64,000 nucleotides of DNA from Diploscapter coronatus (lineage: Eukaryota > Nematoda > Chromadorea > Rhabditida > Rhabditidae), in contig OZ038423.1 of the NCBI GenBank assembly GCA_964036155.1, positions 72,245,249-72,309,248 on the forward strand, written 5' to 3'. Shown here piece by piece: positions 1 to 11,855 of this stretch. The position numbers and the translations under genes were made by a program. How positions within the stretch are numbered: the first letter of the stretch is position 1; each line of letters opens with the position of its first letter. A model generated the notes under the pieces. It saw nothing but the letters and a program-made list of their open reading frames with translations, was not told the origin of the DNA and did not search any database.

Positions 1-298
1 CTGTTGCGCTTGCATTTGCAGATTGTGTGAACTGTGTGAACGATTCGTAGTAATGCGCTTTCCGAGGGCACTCTGATTAGGTCACTTCAGCCATTCGTAA
101 TTTTCGTAGTAGTCTTCTCTGAGTAAGCCGGAAATCTTTCACTATCCATCATTCATTTATCCGTACTTTCATCGTTCATCCACTAGAATTTTCAAATATA
201 TCCTGACAGAAATTCAATTTTATCGTGATTTATTTCAGATGGCCATATTCCTTGCTCAACTCTGAATGATCATGTCATGAAAGTTGCTAGATTATTCG
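1..298 (+). promoter_or_regulatory. Upstream/leader region of MICAL with short upstream ORFs
   Basis: There is no protein-coding gene here. A clear acceptor (TTTATTTCAG, ending at 238) lies 60 bases before the MICAL start, with no recognisable 5' exon, so it is either a 5'-UTR intron end or a spliced-leader site. It is followed directly by an ATG that opens an 8-codon ORF, then by further ATGs ending in a TGA. These short upstream ORFs would be in the leader if processing occurs at 238. Bases 1-230 show nothing definite. Confidence 0.45.
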
Positions 299-3200
299 AT
301 GATGGATATTTCCTGTCTATTTAATAATTTCGTCGCCGCGTCAACTTTCAAATCCATCCAGCAGAGTTTTCATCAATTATGTCTTGCACTAGACATAGAA
401 CCGACTGATTCACAAAATGTCTATAAAAGGTAAAAAAAAAAACAACTGAATTAATTTTAATCACAATAGTAATTTTAGCCTCAGAAAAATCTCAGAGTGG
501 AAAGCTCAAAAGCTTTGGAAATTACTGGACAAGAAATTCGAGCATCCAGATTACGAATCCCAGTCGATAGCTGGACATCAGCAAATTTTAATAATTGGAG
601 CGGGTGAGAAAATTCTCATTTCCTTGCTTTTTAAGAAAAATAATTCAGGTCCATGCGGTTTACGATCTGCCATTGAGTGTGCCTTATTAGGAGCTTCTGT
701 ACATGTCGTAGAGCAGAGGGATAAATTTAGGTAAATAAACTTCTTTAAATAAAACCTCTTTAAACTATACAGCTTCTTTAACTTCAGTCGAAATAACGTC
801 CTCCATCTATGGCAATTCGTAATCCACGACTTGAAATCTCTGGGCGCCAAAGTGTTCTTCCCGAAATTCTGTACAGGAAGCATTGAACATATCAGTAAGA
901 TTTTGTTAATTTGAATTTTGTATGTTTTTTTTTTGCTATTTAGGCATCCGTCAATTGCAATGTGTTCTGCTGAAAACTGCACTATGTTTCGGAGTGCAAG
1001 TCCACGATTCTGTTTCATTCATGCAGTTGGTTTTCCCAGAGGATCAACCTGATGGGAGCGGTAATTATTTTCTTTATTGTTTTAAAATGCTCAACTTTTA
1101 TTTTAGTGTTGGGCTTTCGAGCTCAGTTCGAACCATCAACCAGTTTCTTGGGAAAATACGAGTGGGATATCATCATTGGTGCAGATGGGAAAAGGAATAC
1201 TTTGCCAGGTTAGACAGAGTTTTCTTCGAGATTAAAAAAATTACTTTAGGATTCCCTCGAGACGAAATGCGAGGGAAATTGGCGATTGGTATCACGGCGA
1301 ATTACGTGAATAGACGAACATCTGCAGAGGAAAGAGTTCCTGAAATCAGGCAAGAAGACAAATGATTGATTTTGAAACTGTTTTTCATTTCAGCGGAGTA
1401 GCCTACATTTTCAATCAAGCTTTCTTCAAAGAACTTCTACTCACCACTGGAGTTGATTTGGAAAACATAGTCTATTACAAGGTTCAACATCAAAATGCAT
1501 ACTCATGAATTCAACAGCTATTTTAGGACGATACCCACTATTTCGTAATGACCGCAAAGAAACAGAGTCTGATCGAAATGGGAGTTATCATCAAGGATGA
1601 GGATGATATCAACGCTCTATTAGCCCCTCAGAACGTGGACCGTCAAGCTTTATGTCGATACGCGACTGCGGCTGCTGAATTTGCTACAAATGGTACAAAA
1701 TTTTCGGATTTCCATGATTAATAACGAAATTTCCGAAGATAGAAATTGTAATAATAAATTTTGGGCAAGTTACCGTCACTCGAATTCGCCCGAAATCACC
1801 ACGAGACAGAGGACATTGCGATGTTCGATTTCACCTCGCTGTTCTCGTCACGATGTGCAGTTCGACTCGTCGAGAAGAAGGGGAAAACCCTGCTGATGGG
1901 AATTGTCGGAGATTCTCTGCACGAGCCGTTCTGGCCGACGGGGTCAGGCTGCGCGAGGGGATTCTTGGGAGTACTGGATACAGCTTGGCTGATCAGAGAA
2001 CACGCACTCAACAAGAGAAGTTCCTTAGAAATGATTGCCGAAAGGGAATCAATCTATCGGCTGCTGGCTCAAGTCACCAAGGATAATATGCATCGAGCGC
2101 TCAGCAAGGTAGGAGTAATTCAACTTCATGTAAAATGATTGTAACGACATCTCTTTAACTTCAATCTGAAGTCGAAAATTCAGTATTCAATCGATCCTCG
2201 AACGCGATACGTCTCATTGGAGCTCTGCGTTCAGCCAGAAGATGCTAGGGCCTTGATCAGCACAGACAAACTGACAATTGGTCAGGATCTCGAAATTTCT
2301 CTAGGAGATTAAAGATAATCTTTTTAAGAGCACTTCGCTCGACCATTTCCATCCACTCGTCGAATTAAAAGCGAATCACAACGTCAGTTACTCTCGAACT
2401 ATGCTTTGTGGAGGTTCACTCAATTCGCTGTCAACAGCTTCAAATGCAAACCTTATGATCTTGATGAGAGGTTTTTTTTCAATCCAACACTAAAAGAAAC
2501 CATCCTTCAGTTGGAATGACGGAAAGTGTCTCGCTGCACTGATATCGAAATTCCGACCTGATATCCTCGACGCAAAAAGTGACTGGGACATAGAGGACTA
2601 CAAGCGAGTCTATGTAAGACAACCATTTTCAATTCATTGATAGAAATCTTTATCTTTCTAGCAAGTCTTCGACATCGTTGAAAAAAAATTGAATATCCCA
2701 ACTCCTTGCCGGTATTCGTACGAATGGAAGAAGCAACCCGAAGAACTGAAGGTCAAGTACATTCGAAAGATTTGCGAGAAATTGCAAGAAGACAGCAACA
2801 GGATGCGAGCTGCATTGATCACTCCAAAAGCCCACAATCCTCAGAAGAGGAAGGCTGAGAACGAATTGAACGGGGTGGAATTCAACAGCACACCGAAGAG
2901 ATGTGAACCGATTGAGAGGATCACCAGGGATTTGACAGATTATGTAAGAAAAAATGGGCAAATGGATATTGAATTTGAACTATTTGTTCAGAAGCCGACT
3001 TGGGAAAAAGATCACATAGCTGCTGGAAGAAATGAGACGGTTGAGTGTGGCGAGGATGGGAGCAGAAGAAAGATCGAGAAGCTTGACGTTGAGCTCGTCA
3101 AAAAAGTCGAACAAGTAGAATTTCAACATCAGACAAAAATGTCTGAATGACCAACTTTCAGATCGTATCCGGTCAAGCAGACGTGGATAGGACACGAGAT

Positions 3201-6200
3201 CAGAGAGAGCGAAGGCATCGAGAAGCCAGGAACAAGACGCACAGTATCACGAAGGAGGAGATCCAGAAGGTGGAAGCCATGATCCGAGGAGATGATTGGC
3301 AGAAAAAGCAGGAACTAACCAGAATGTTTATACGACCTGCTAACTTCCAACACTTACGTAGTAAGGAAGGGAAGAAAGAGTATGCCAAACCCGCTGGATC
3401 TCAGAATCTGAGTAGTCAAGATGTGCAGGTAAAGGAGCCATTGGCTTGAAATTTCCGAATAAACTAATTCAGCACATTCGAGTATCTGCTGCCGACGCAA
3501 GGAGGGAAGTGAAAAGTGGATTTGACCGACATGCAGAAAGAGAAAAGTTTCGCGCTGTCGACGAGAAGATGAAGGAGGCTAAAGAAATAATGGAAAGACG
3601 AGATCTGAATGGAATCGATCCTTTCGGAAAACGAGCACATGAAATGCAGCAACAACGAGGACCGTTCAACAAGGTATGGATCACGCGAAGAAGACTTGAT
3701 ATGTAAAAAGTTTAGCCGATTGCTCCTGTACCACCGACAAAACCACTGAACTCTTCCCAGACGATTGTGATTTCAAATCCGTACCTGACATCACCAAAGG
3801 AGACATCACCTTACGACAGTGTGAATCCGAACTCGAAAATCAAATGTCAGCTCTGTGAAAGTGTCGTCTATCTGGCCGAACGAATGCAGGTACGACAAGT
3901 TCACGATAAAGTGCTATTTTGAAGAAAGTTTGCAGGTCGAAGGCCAATACATTCACAAGAACTGTTTCCGATGTGCTTATTGTGGTCAACCACTACGATT
4001 GGGTGAACATGGCAAAGATCACAACTTAGACTACTTTCATCCATTCAAGTATTCCGACAAGCTTTTCCATCAGATGACAGAATTTAATTCCAGATTCTTC
4101 TGTCGTACTCATCTTCAAATTCCGCTGAGAGAAAAAATCGCCAAAATCAACAAGCTCTCGAAACAGCAGCAGGAAAGGAAGCCCGAAATTGAGCCGCAAA
4201 GAGAGCCGATAATCAATCGACAAGAGTCAATAAGCATCAGCCCCGTCGTCAGCAGGAATCAGCCAGAGGAAAGGATAACCACCAAGATTCTCAGCTACTA
4301 TACATCGCCTATGATGTCACCAGTCATAACTTCATCACCTGGGCATGTCGCAATCGAGCCTGAAGATATAAGTCAGCCAACTGCAGTTGGAAGAACTCCT
4401 GAACGAGCCGAGTTTGGAGCACATCGAAGAGAGCCTTCAAATTCAGCACTGACTGCGGCTGCTGCATCCTCAACTCAGCCGCTGAATACGTCGATTTCAT
4501 CTGAAAGTGACGAAGAAGAGTCAGTTGCAATCGTACAGTCATCAGACAGGACTAGTGATCGAGAACGAGAATCGGGAAGCAACGAGAGTGACGAGGAGGA
4601 GTCATTGGAAGACGCTGAGAAGGACGAACTTGATAGGACAATCAATCAAGTGGTGGATGAGTCGAATGGACCGCTCACAGAGGAGATGGCCAAGAAAGTT
4701 TGGAAAGAAGTCGTCCAAAGAAAGAGTCTTGCGACAAGTGAACCGATGAAGTCACGAAACGAAAGCGACAATGTGATTGTGATGAGGAGGAACGTCGACG
4801 CTGGTCAATCTTCGCCTGGGAACAAACCGCGAGCACTCAGTCTGATGATAAACGCAGGCAGCATCGAGACTTACCTGAACGACAAGGTTGACAATGGAAC
4901 CGAGTCGATTGAGGAGATTGCCAAGAAACGGATGGCGGAAGAGATCGAGAAACTCAAGGAGCAGACCAGGCGCAAGGCCAAGCAAAAGACTGACGAGCAA
5001 CTCGGCATCACAAGCAATCGATTCTCTGTCCCTGTCGCGTCAAATCTCACTCCAAACTCGTCATTCCGAGACAGATCAACTACTTCATCTCCGCCTCGCG
5101 CAAGAAAACTCGAAGCTAAGATCATCGTCGAAGATCTGCCTTCACATTCTCGAAGCAACGTCGACAATTCACTGATCCGAAAAGTTGAAGAACCCAAACC
5201 AGAAAGAATCGATGCGCCGAACATCACCGGACCACCAATGCAGATTCACACTTCAAACGAACGCATTCATTCGGAATCGAGCAAGGAGACAAACATTCTA
5301 GTCAACAAGATGAAGCGAATGCGAATTCGACAGAAGACTGTTGAGGTGTTGGGAAGCACTGTCGCGGCCGCACGAGCAGGTAATGAAGATTTTCTTTCAC
5401 AAAAGTTACTTGTTCAATGAAACTCACATCTTCAGGGTTAGCAGCGAAGAATGGTAGCAGCACTATTCTGATAAGCGACAAGACTGATGGAGATAAGGAG
5501 GTTGGACAACCACCCTTGCAAGTGCCTTGTGCAGCTGTCGCTCCATCACCAAGAGAACGAAAGTCGAAGGAAGAGCAGCAAGAGCCGAGCAGAGCCGAAC
5601 AAACACAGGAAGTAACAGACCGGGCTGTGCAGTACGTACAGAAACGCGCTGAGAAGATCATTAGGTGAGATTTATCTCTAAAAATCCATAAAAATCGAGG
5701 TGTTTAGGCAACGAGAAGAGGAAAGCAAACGGAATGCGCAGGATATTCAAAGAGGACTGGAAGAATGCGAAGTTCGGAAGGAAGTCATCCAGAAGAAGGG
5801 AACCGAATACGAAGAAAAGCTTGGAAAAGGTTGGAAACTCATCTTTCCAAAGAAAATCAAAGGAAATTTAGATCCACGAGATCGCTGGGTGCTCGAATGC
5901 TGGCTGGCTCTGGTGCAAGAGCTCGAATTTTTGGTTTGGAGAGAGCAGACTTTGAAATTGCGAGCGAAGGACATGCAATTGGCTGATGAGTGCAAGAAAT
6001 TGGACGAGGAGTACAGGAACGCTCAGGAGCTTGAAGTTGACGATGAGTTGAAAGTAAAATTAACCTTCTTTCGAAAATTGAAAACGCAAGTATTCGAAAA
6101 ATTGAAATGTTTACTTCTAGGCGCTCGTACTGGACCGCCTGTACAAAGCTACCAAGGAAAAAGCCAATGTCCGAGCAGAGATGGAAGCCTGCAGGAACGA

Positions 6201-6297
6201 TCTGAAGCGTCAGAAACCGAGCACTGAGATTTTGAAGGAGAAAAATTTCGACTTCCGTAATTTCGAGAATGCCTTTTGCAAGATGCAAAACTCCTGA
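299..6297 (+). CDS. MICAL: MICAL family FAD-dependent actin-oxidising monooxygenase
   Basis: MICAL proteins oxidise methionines of F-actin and so disassemble filaments; the C-terminus binds Rab GTPases. My model has 23 exons and about 1,630 residues, phase-consistent except at one splice site. In order: the FAD monooxygenase domain (about residues 1-480) with [17 protein letters not shown] and [11 protein letters not shown]; a calponin-homology domain (about 500-590, starting [12 protein letters not shown]); a charged linker; a LIM domain (about 898-960, CQLC...[10 protein letters not shown]); a long disordered acidic/Ser-rich region in one 1.3-kb exon (4094-5379); and a C-terminal bMERB coiled coil (about 1455-1610). 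An in-frame TGA upstream supports the start at 299. Oddities: the intron at 1350-1393 is GC-AG; the intron at 1693-1764 ends in TGG rather than AG; the LIM exon contains a 45-bp sequence (4049-4093) that can be read as an intron or as coding. If the TGG acceptor is real and unused, the gene is broken. Family assignment is very secure. Confidence 0.95.
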
Positions 6298-6832
6298 TTA
6301 TTCATATGTTATGTAGAAATTTGTTCATCAATCTACGACGATTCTTTGATACTTACATATCAGTTCTTCTTATAAATTCCTCAATTACTATGTACCCGTT
6401 AGTGATATTGCCTTAAATTATGCCGACTTACAATGTTCCTGACCATATGATTTGCTCCAGAATGTTTACATGAGAATTTTCTCGGCTCATAATTTTGCTA
6501 CAAAGCGCCAAAGCAATCTTTTCCCATACTCATGTTTCTTTGCACCCAGTTTTCTACTTCTAGGTGAGATTCTGCTCCAGTAATTGTGATTATTCAGTGA
6601 AATTGTATTTAACTTGGAGGTCGCTATTAATTTGTTTAGCTTTCAAATTAAACATGAACATGACAGCTTCTTCTATCTATTCTCTATGCTTGTACAATTG
6701 CTTTAAGCAATATTTTAGAAGGAAGTATAATTTATTTACTCGATCACATTGCTATCTGAAAACCCGTTTGAATAAATTTTAAGCATTTTTTTTGTAAATT
6801 TAATGCTCGAGATCTTATTTGTTGAATATCGT
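6298..6832. other. Convergent intergenic region between MICAL and the TMEM42-like gene
   Basis: This holds the 3' UTRs of two convergent genes. An AATAAA at about 6771 is a candidate poly(A) signal for MICAL. No conserved coding sequence was seen. Confidence 0.6.
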
Positions 6833-7648
6833 TCAATCTTTCTTTCCGTGTTCCACCACATTCGAACTGTCGAGAAGAATAATAGCGATGCCGATTTGGG
6901 TAACCAAATTTCCAATCCACCAAAGCCAGGAATGCATTTCGTTCAGAAATGCCCAACTCAAGATTCCCTAGAATTTTTTGATCTCAACCTAAATTAAAAC
7001 AAAAAACAAACACAAAAGCTAATAAATGAATGAATTTTCGGCTAAAAATTCAAATCAACATTTTTTTAATAAAATAAACAAATATTTACTGTAATAGTCA
7101 AGTTGGTTCCCATTGAACAGAGCATTGCTACGGTTGTGCTTCTCGAAAGAGCTAGCGATTTGACGTAGAGCATCCACATGAGCACGTTGAGGCCGATGAA
7201 CAGGGACAGCCAAAGATAGGCTATCTGAAATAAATAATAAAATACAAAATACAAATAAACTAATAAATAATTGCGACTTAAAAAAATTCTTAGTCCGAAT
7301 AGTATCTTCCCCGATTTTTCATGCAAGAATCGAATATCAAAAAAGTTATTGAATCGAAAATACTTATTTTCAATGTTCAATTCGAAATTGCTCAAAATCA
7401 TCTGATTTAGATTTTCTTTTCTAATTTTTAGCATAAAAATTGAACTCATAAAATACCGGTCCAGAATGATTCCATCCACTGAACGTCAACTTGCCGACGA
7501 TCGCTGCACTCGCTCCGCAAAATCCGGCGGCCATCGCGAAAATCGCGAACGTTTTCGAGCCGAAAAATCCCGCATTCGATTTTCCTCCTTCGTTTTTCGA
7601 AGTCACATCTTCGGATTTTGCGGATTTACGGTTCATTACCTGAGTCAT
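6833..7648 (-). CDS. TMEM42: TMEM42-like multi-pass membrane protein (EamA/DMT-related)
   Basis: This is a small integral membrane protein of the TMEM42 family, related to drug/metabolite transporters; its biochemical function is unknown. Three exons (7648 or 7636 to 7457, 7224-7090, 6967-6833) join in phase 0 and give about 149-153 residues, close to the roughly 159 of human TMEM42. Family-like segments are GFCGASAAIVGKLTF in exon 1, LNVLMWMLYVKSLALS in exon 2, and a final WLWWIGNLVTQIGIAIILL helix. Four hydrophobic segments are visible. There are two in-frame ATGs (7648 and 7636), and I cannot decide between them; the base context allows the first four codons to be leader. It is convergent with MICAL and divergent from NASP. 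Confidence 0.82.
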
Positions 7649-8353
7649 GAAACTTAGAGCATGAAAAATAAAAAAATCGCGAAATTCAACGAAAAAATTG
7701 AAAAATGAACAATGTTTTGAACGGATTTGCAAATAAAAATCTGCACCCGCGGGTGCGGGTCCAAAATTTCAAAAAAGATGCAGGTGCCAAATTTAGACAA
7801 AGTTGTAAGTCTGATTTTGAAAGAAGCAGCCCTTGGCGAAAATCGCATGGCGTTTATAAAGTCATTTTTGGGCAGTGATCGTCCTTTCGGTTTCCCGCAT
7901 TTTTTCTTCGAATTTGTCGCGGCTCGAATTTTCGAATTTTTGACAATTTCTGAAAGTTTCTCAAATTCCAAAGTCTTTAAGTTCTGGAACTTCTTCAAGT
8001 TCTAGGCGTTTAAAACTATCTCCTGATTCATGAAATGCGTTCTGCAATTCGTGGATTCCCTTGGAAGCACCGAAAAGTGTCTGAAGCTTTTCAAGTTTAT
8101 TTGATGTCTCCTAAAATTTCGGAATTTTCCTGTCTAGAACTTTCTGGATCCTTCTATTTCCTGCTCTAGAGCAACCTTGAAAGACTTAAAACCTCACAAA
8201 ATCGGGGCTTTCGTCTAATTTCGAAAATTTTGACCATTTCATGAAAGTTCATTCAAATCTTTTCGTAATTCCCTTCGTAGCTTTGATTCTTTTCATTCAC
8301 GATTTTCTCCGTAATTTTTCGAGGATCGATCAAATCTCCCAATTTGCAGGAAA
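7649..8353. promoter_or_regulatory. Divergent promoter region between TMEM42-like gene and NASP
   Basis: A 0.7-kb region between two divergent starts. TTTGCAG ends at 8349, only four bases before the NASP ATG, which suggests trans-splicing or a 5'-UTR intron. A CACCCGCGGGTGCGGGT palindromic patch lies near 7744-7760. Short open frames here have no family features. Confidence 0.5.
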
Positions 8354-11150
8354 ATGGTGTCTTCTGCTGACAAGACTGTGGAGGTTGGTGAGATGGAAGT
8401 GGGCACTGTCGTGGAGGAGAAGCCTGTTGCGTCCAACGGAGAGGAGACGAAGGAACTCACTCTGGAAGAGTCCGTTTAAAGATATTCAGAAAATGAAAAA
8501 TGCAACAACTGTTTTTAGTTCAATTCAAACTCAATAGGGAAAACCATCATTTTGAAGGGAGCTTCGAGTGAAAGAAAACTACAAATCTTATTCTGAAATT
8601 TTTAACGTCTTGAAAAACAATAAATTTTCAGAAAGAAGGCAAAAGTGGCGGAACTGTTCGCTGAGGGAAAGAAGCACTACTTCGCGCAGAGCCTCGAGGA
8701 TGCCTGTCGCGTGCTCAGCGATGCGTGCAAGTTGAGGTTCGGAAAAGCAAAATTCAGAATCTCCGAATTTTAATTACTTTCTTCAAAAGTTCTCTCTTGA
8801 AGTCTCAAAAATATTTGACAAATACTTGGAAAAATCATTCAGTTTTTCTCATTCAAACTTCAAGAAATAAAAAAACAATTGAAAAAGTACTTAGTCTTTC
8901 TCCTTCTCTCTAAACCCTATTTATTTCTCAGACATTAAACGAAACTTTAGAAATAAGATACAAATTTCAGCGATGAGCTGTTCGGCGAGCTCTCGGCGGA
9001 GTGTTACGAACCGTTCTTCTTCTGTGGGCGCGCTCTGCTCGACTGGGCTCAGATCGAGGACAAGGTGATCGACCACGCCATGACCGGCATGCCCCTCCCC
9101 AAGACTGCTGACTCGGGCAGCTCGACCGCCAACGACTCCATCGACGAGGAGAAATACGAGAACCCGGATAAGGTATCGGGTAAGTCGGGAGAAAGTCGAA
9201 GAAAAATGAGAAGGTCTAGGCAAATAATTCTGGCAAAGTTCCGATCAATAAAGAGAAATAGAAATTGAAAATAACAAATTGAACTTTCCAGAGGAAGAGC
9301 GCGAAAAGATCAGAGAAGAGGTGGGCGAGGCGCTGGCGGAAGGAGCTGCTGAGAAGGCTGAGGAGCTGCAGACCGAGAACAAGACTGAAGGAGACCAGCA
9401 GAAAGGCAAGGAAGATTAGCTTGAAAAATCGGCGAACTTTCCAAAAAATTTGACTACTGAAACTGGGATTCACGAGACAGCACGATATTAAATAGTAAAG
9501 CAACGGATAGAAATTGTCTCAAATAATTTCTTCTCCAATTCGACGTCACCCTCTTATTGTCTTGTACTCGTTCGAGATACAGGACTACTGTAATTAGAAA
9601 ATACTTGATTGATTTTCAGATGAGAAGGTGGAAGATGCGAACAAAGACGCTGACGGTGGCGAAGAGGGATCTGAAGGAGAGGACGAGGAAATGGACGAGG
9701 AGGGAGATGGCGAGGAAGCCCAGGCCACCACCACCATGCAGGACGCTTGGGAGTACCTCGAGGTACGATTTGAAAAAAAAGAATAATTTAACAACGGAGA
9801 AAAAGGACGTGAATTTCTAAAGAAAATGGATAAACATTTTCTGAGAATTTTTTAAACTAATTGAAAGGACTATTCTTAGAGGATACTGAACAATATATGA
9901 AAATTATCCTATTTGCAGGTGGCGCGCGCGATCTGCGACAAGTTCCTGGCGGAGAGCGACGACTGGAAACACAGGAAGATCAGCACACTCCTTTTCCTCG
10001 CAGAGTGCTCCATCGGCGACGAGCAGTATGAGCAGGTCTGGATTTTGTTTTATTTCCTTAACAAGGGGATACATTTTAGGCTCTCTCCGACTTGGACGCG
10101 TGCCTCGAGTTGCAGAAGGCTGCGGTGTCCGACTTCTCCACGGACCGCATCGTCGCGCAGACCTACTTCACGATGGCCCGTGCTCACAAACTCAACGACA
10201 ACTTCGATGACGCGGCCAGGCACTTCGACATGGCCAGAGACATTCTCAAGGCTAAGATCGGTGAGTGAAGGAAGAATGAAAAAAAAATATAATTTTCAGA
10301 GGAAAAAATTAGATAAGAAATGATATTTATTCAAATGGGAGAATAGATAAAAGACATAATCTTGTCCTTTCCAAATTTTAGGCAAAGATCAAGGAAAACA
10401 TTGCATGATTGTGAGAAATTGAAAACTAAGAAAAATTTTCAGAAAATCTGGAGAAGGAGCTGAATTCTGCCGAGGAGGTGACGCGCAAGCAGACGGAGTC
10501 GGCCATCGAAGAGATGAAGTCGATCATCTCCGATCTCGACCTGAAGAAGCAGGATGCGGAAGACAGCGCCAAGGTTCGCAAGCAGGTAAGGAAGAAATTC
10601 AATACAAGGTGAAATATAATTTGCTGGCCTCACAATTTTACAAGCTCAGAGAGCTATCGTTGAAGTTTCGAAAGAACAATTAGTATACAACTGATCTAAA
10701 ATTTTTAAAAGTCAAATAATTCTGTCTAAATTTCTGAATAAAGGGAAGTTACAGTTTGATTTTGCAGGTGGAAGACATGTCGCGCAAAGTGATGAAGGAG
10801 ATGGCGGACCAGATGGCCGCCATCGGCGAGGACAAGCCCGTCAATGACATCACCATGAATGTTCGTTAGATATTTTTAATAGCTAAGGAAAATTGGGAAT
10901 TGCTGCAAAATTCTATAAAAGAATCTAATTCCAGGAGAAGAACTTGCCATGAGAAGTTCGGATTTTTAAAGATCTTCAAGTTTTTATTTCAAATCACAAA
11001 TGATAAATTGTTCAGCTGCGCAAGCCCGCGAAACGCCCAGCCGGAGACGACACTGAAGTAGTAGAGACGGAGGCGAAGAAGGCCAAGGAGGAGGCAGGCA
11101 AACAGGAGGAAGAGAAGGAGGGCCATGTCAGTCCCGTACCCGAGAACTAA
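8354..11150 (+). CDS. NASP: NASP-family histone chaperone (SHNi-TPR protein)
   Basis: NASP binds histone H3 and H3-H4 in cytosol and nucleus and maintains the soluble histone pool. Ten exons join in phase to give 451 residues. The first TPR is seen as KKAKVAELFAEGKKHYF and SAECYEPFFFCGRALLDWA. A long acidic Glu/Asp-rich insertion (about residues 145-255) interrupts TPR 2, as is typical of the family. Further TPRs follow (YEQALSDLDACLELQKA, TYFTMARAHKLNDNFDDAA), then a coiled coil (ENLEKELNSAEEVTRKQTES) and a basic tail RKPAKRPAG that fits a nuclear localisation signal. The intron after exon 4 (9406-9619) must use a GC donor (AAAG|GCAAGG), because a TAG follows before any GT. A candidate poly(A) signal lies near 11592. 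Confidence 0.93.
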
Positions 11151-11855
11151 AATTGGACGCGGATCGCCAAAACCAACCACTTTCGACCCATTACCCAATT
11201 TTGCCCAGCTTCAGCCTTAAAATTCACCTTTGTCTCCACTTCCTATCATCAATTTTGTCTACTCTTTTCCCTAAAGTTCAGCTTTATTCCCATTTTCCTG
11301 TCAGTTCACTCATTCATCTTTTTATCTAACTTATTTTGATTTTTGGAAAGCTCGAAATTTCTATTAACACTAAAAATTTTCAAACTTTCCAAAAATAAGT
11401 ATCATTTTTATTTTATCTTTCTGTAAAATCGCTTTCCCATAACTTATTCTTGATTTTCATTTGACGGCTTTCCCAATTTTGATCTATTTTGGTGCGTTTT
11501 ATTCGCAATGGTTAAAATGATACTCCCCGAATTCGTTTTATCTGGTGTATGTTTGAATTTGAAATCGGTTCAGTGACAAGTATTCTTTGAAAAATAAACT
11601 ATTTCGTGAAAATTTTCCTCTTCAGTGGGAATAAGATGTCGAAATTCTCTAAAAATATCTTAATTTTTGAAATTTAATGTTTCGGAAACCTTCTAACTTG
11701 ATGAAGAGATAGTATTCAAAAGTTAGCGTTTTCCTACTTTTCTCTCTTCCCAACCTACATTTGTATTATCGTGCTATTTTTTAAGTTGGGAGATTTTCGA
11801 ATACCCGATTTTTGGACAGTGAATTTTCAGCGAATGTGAAAATCTGTTGGGTTGA
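11151..11855 (+). other. NASP 3' UTR and ANAPC1 leader
   Basis: Non-coding, T-rich DNA. AATAAA near 11592 fits a NASP poly(A) site. TTTTCAG ends at 11830, 25 bases before the ANAPC1 ATG, and is followed by ATGTGA, a minimal start-stop upstream ORF. Confidence 0.5.

Noticed and set aside
1761..2138. Possible separate gene starting at 1761
   Set aside because: The translation continues the MICAL monooxygenase domain, so it is an internal exon.
2981..3161. Exact 3' end of a MICAL linker exon as an alternative-splicing signal
   Set aside because: Two in-frame GT donors (3106 and 3115) are possible and differ by three codons; nothing decides between them.
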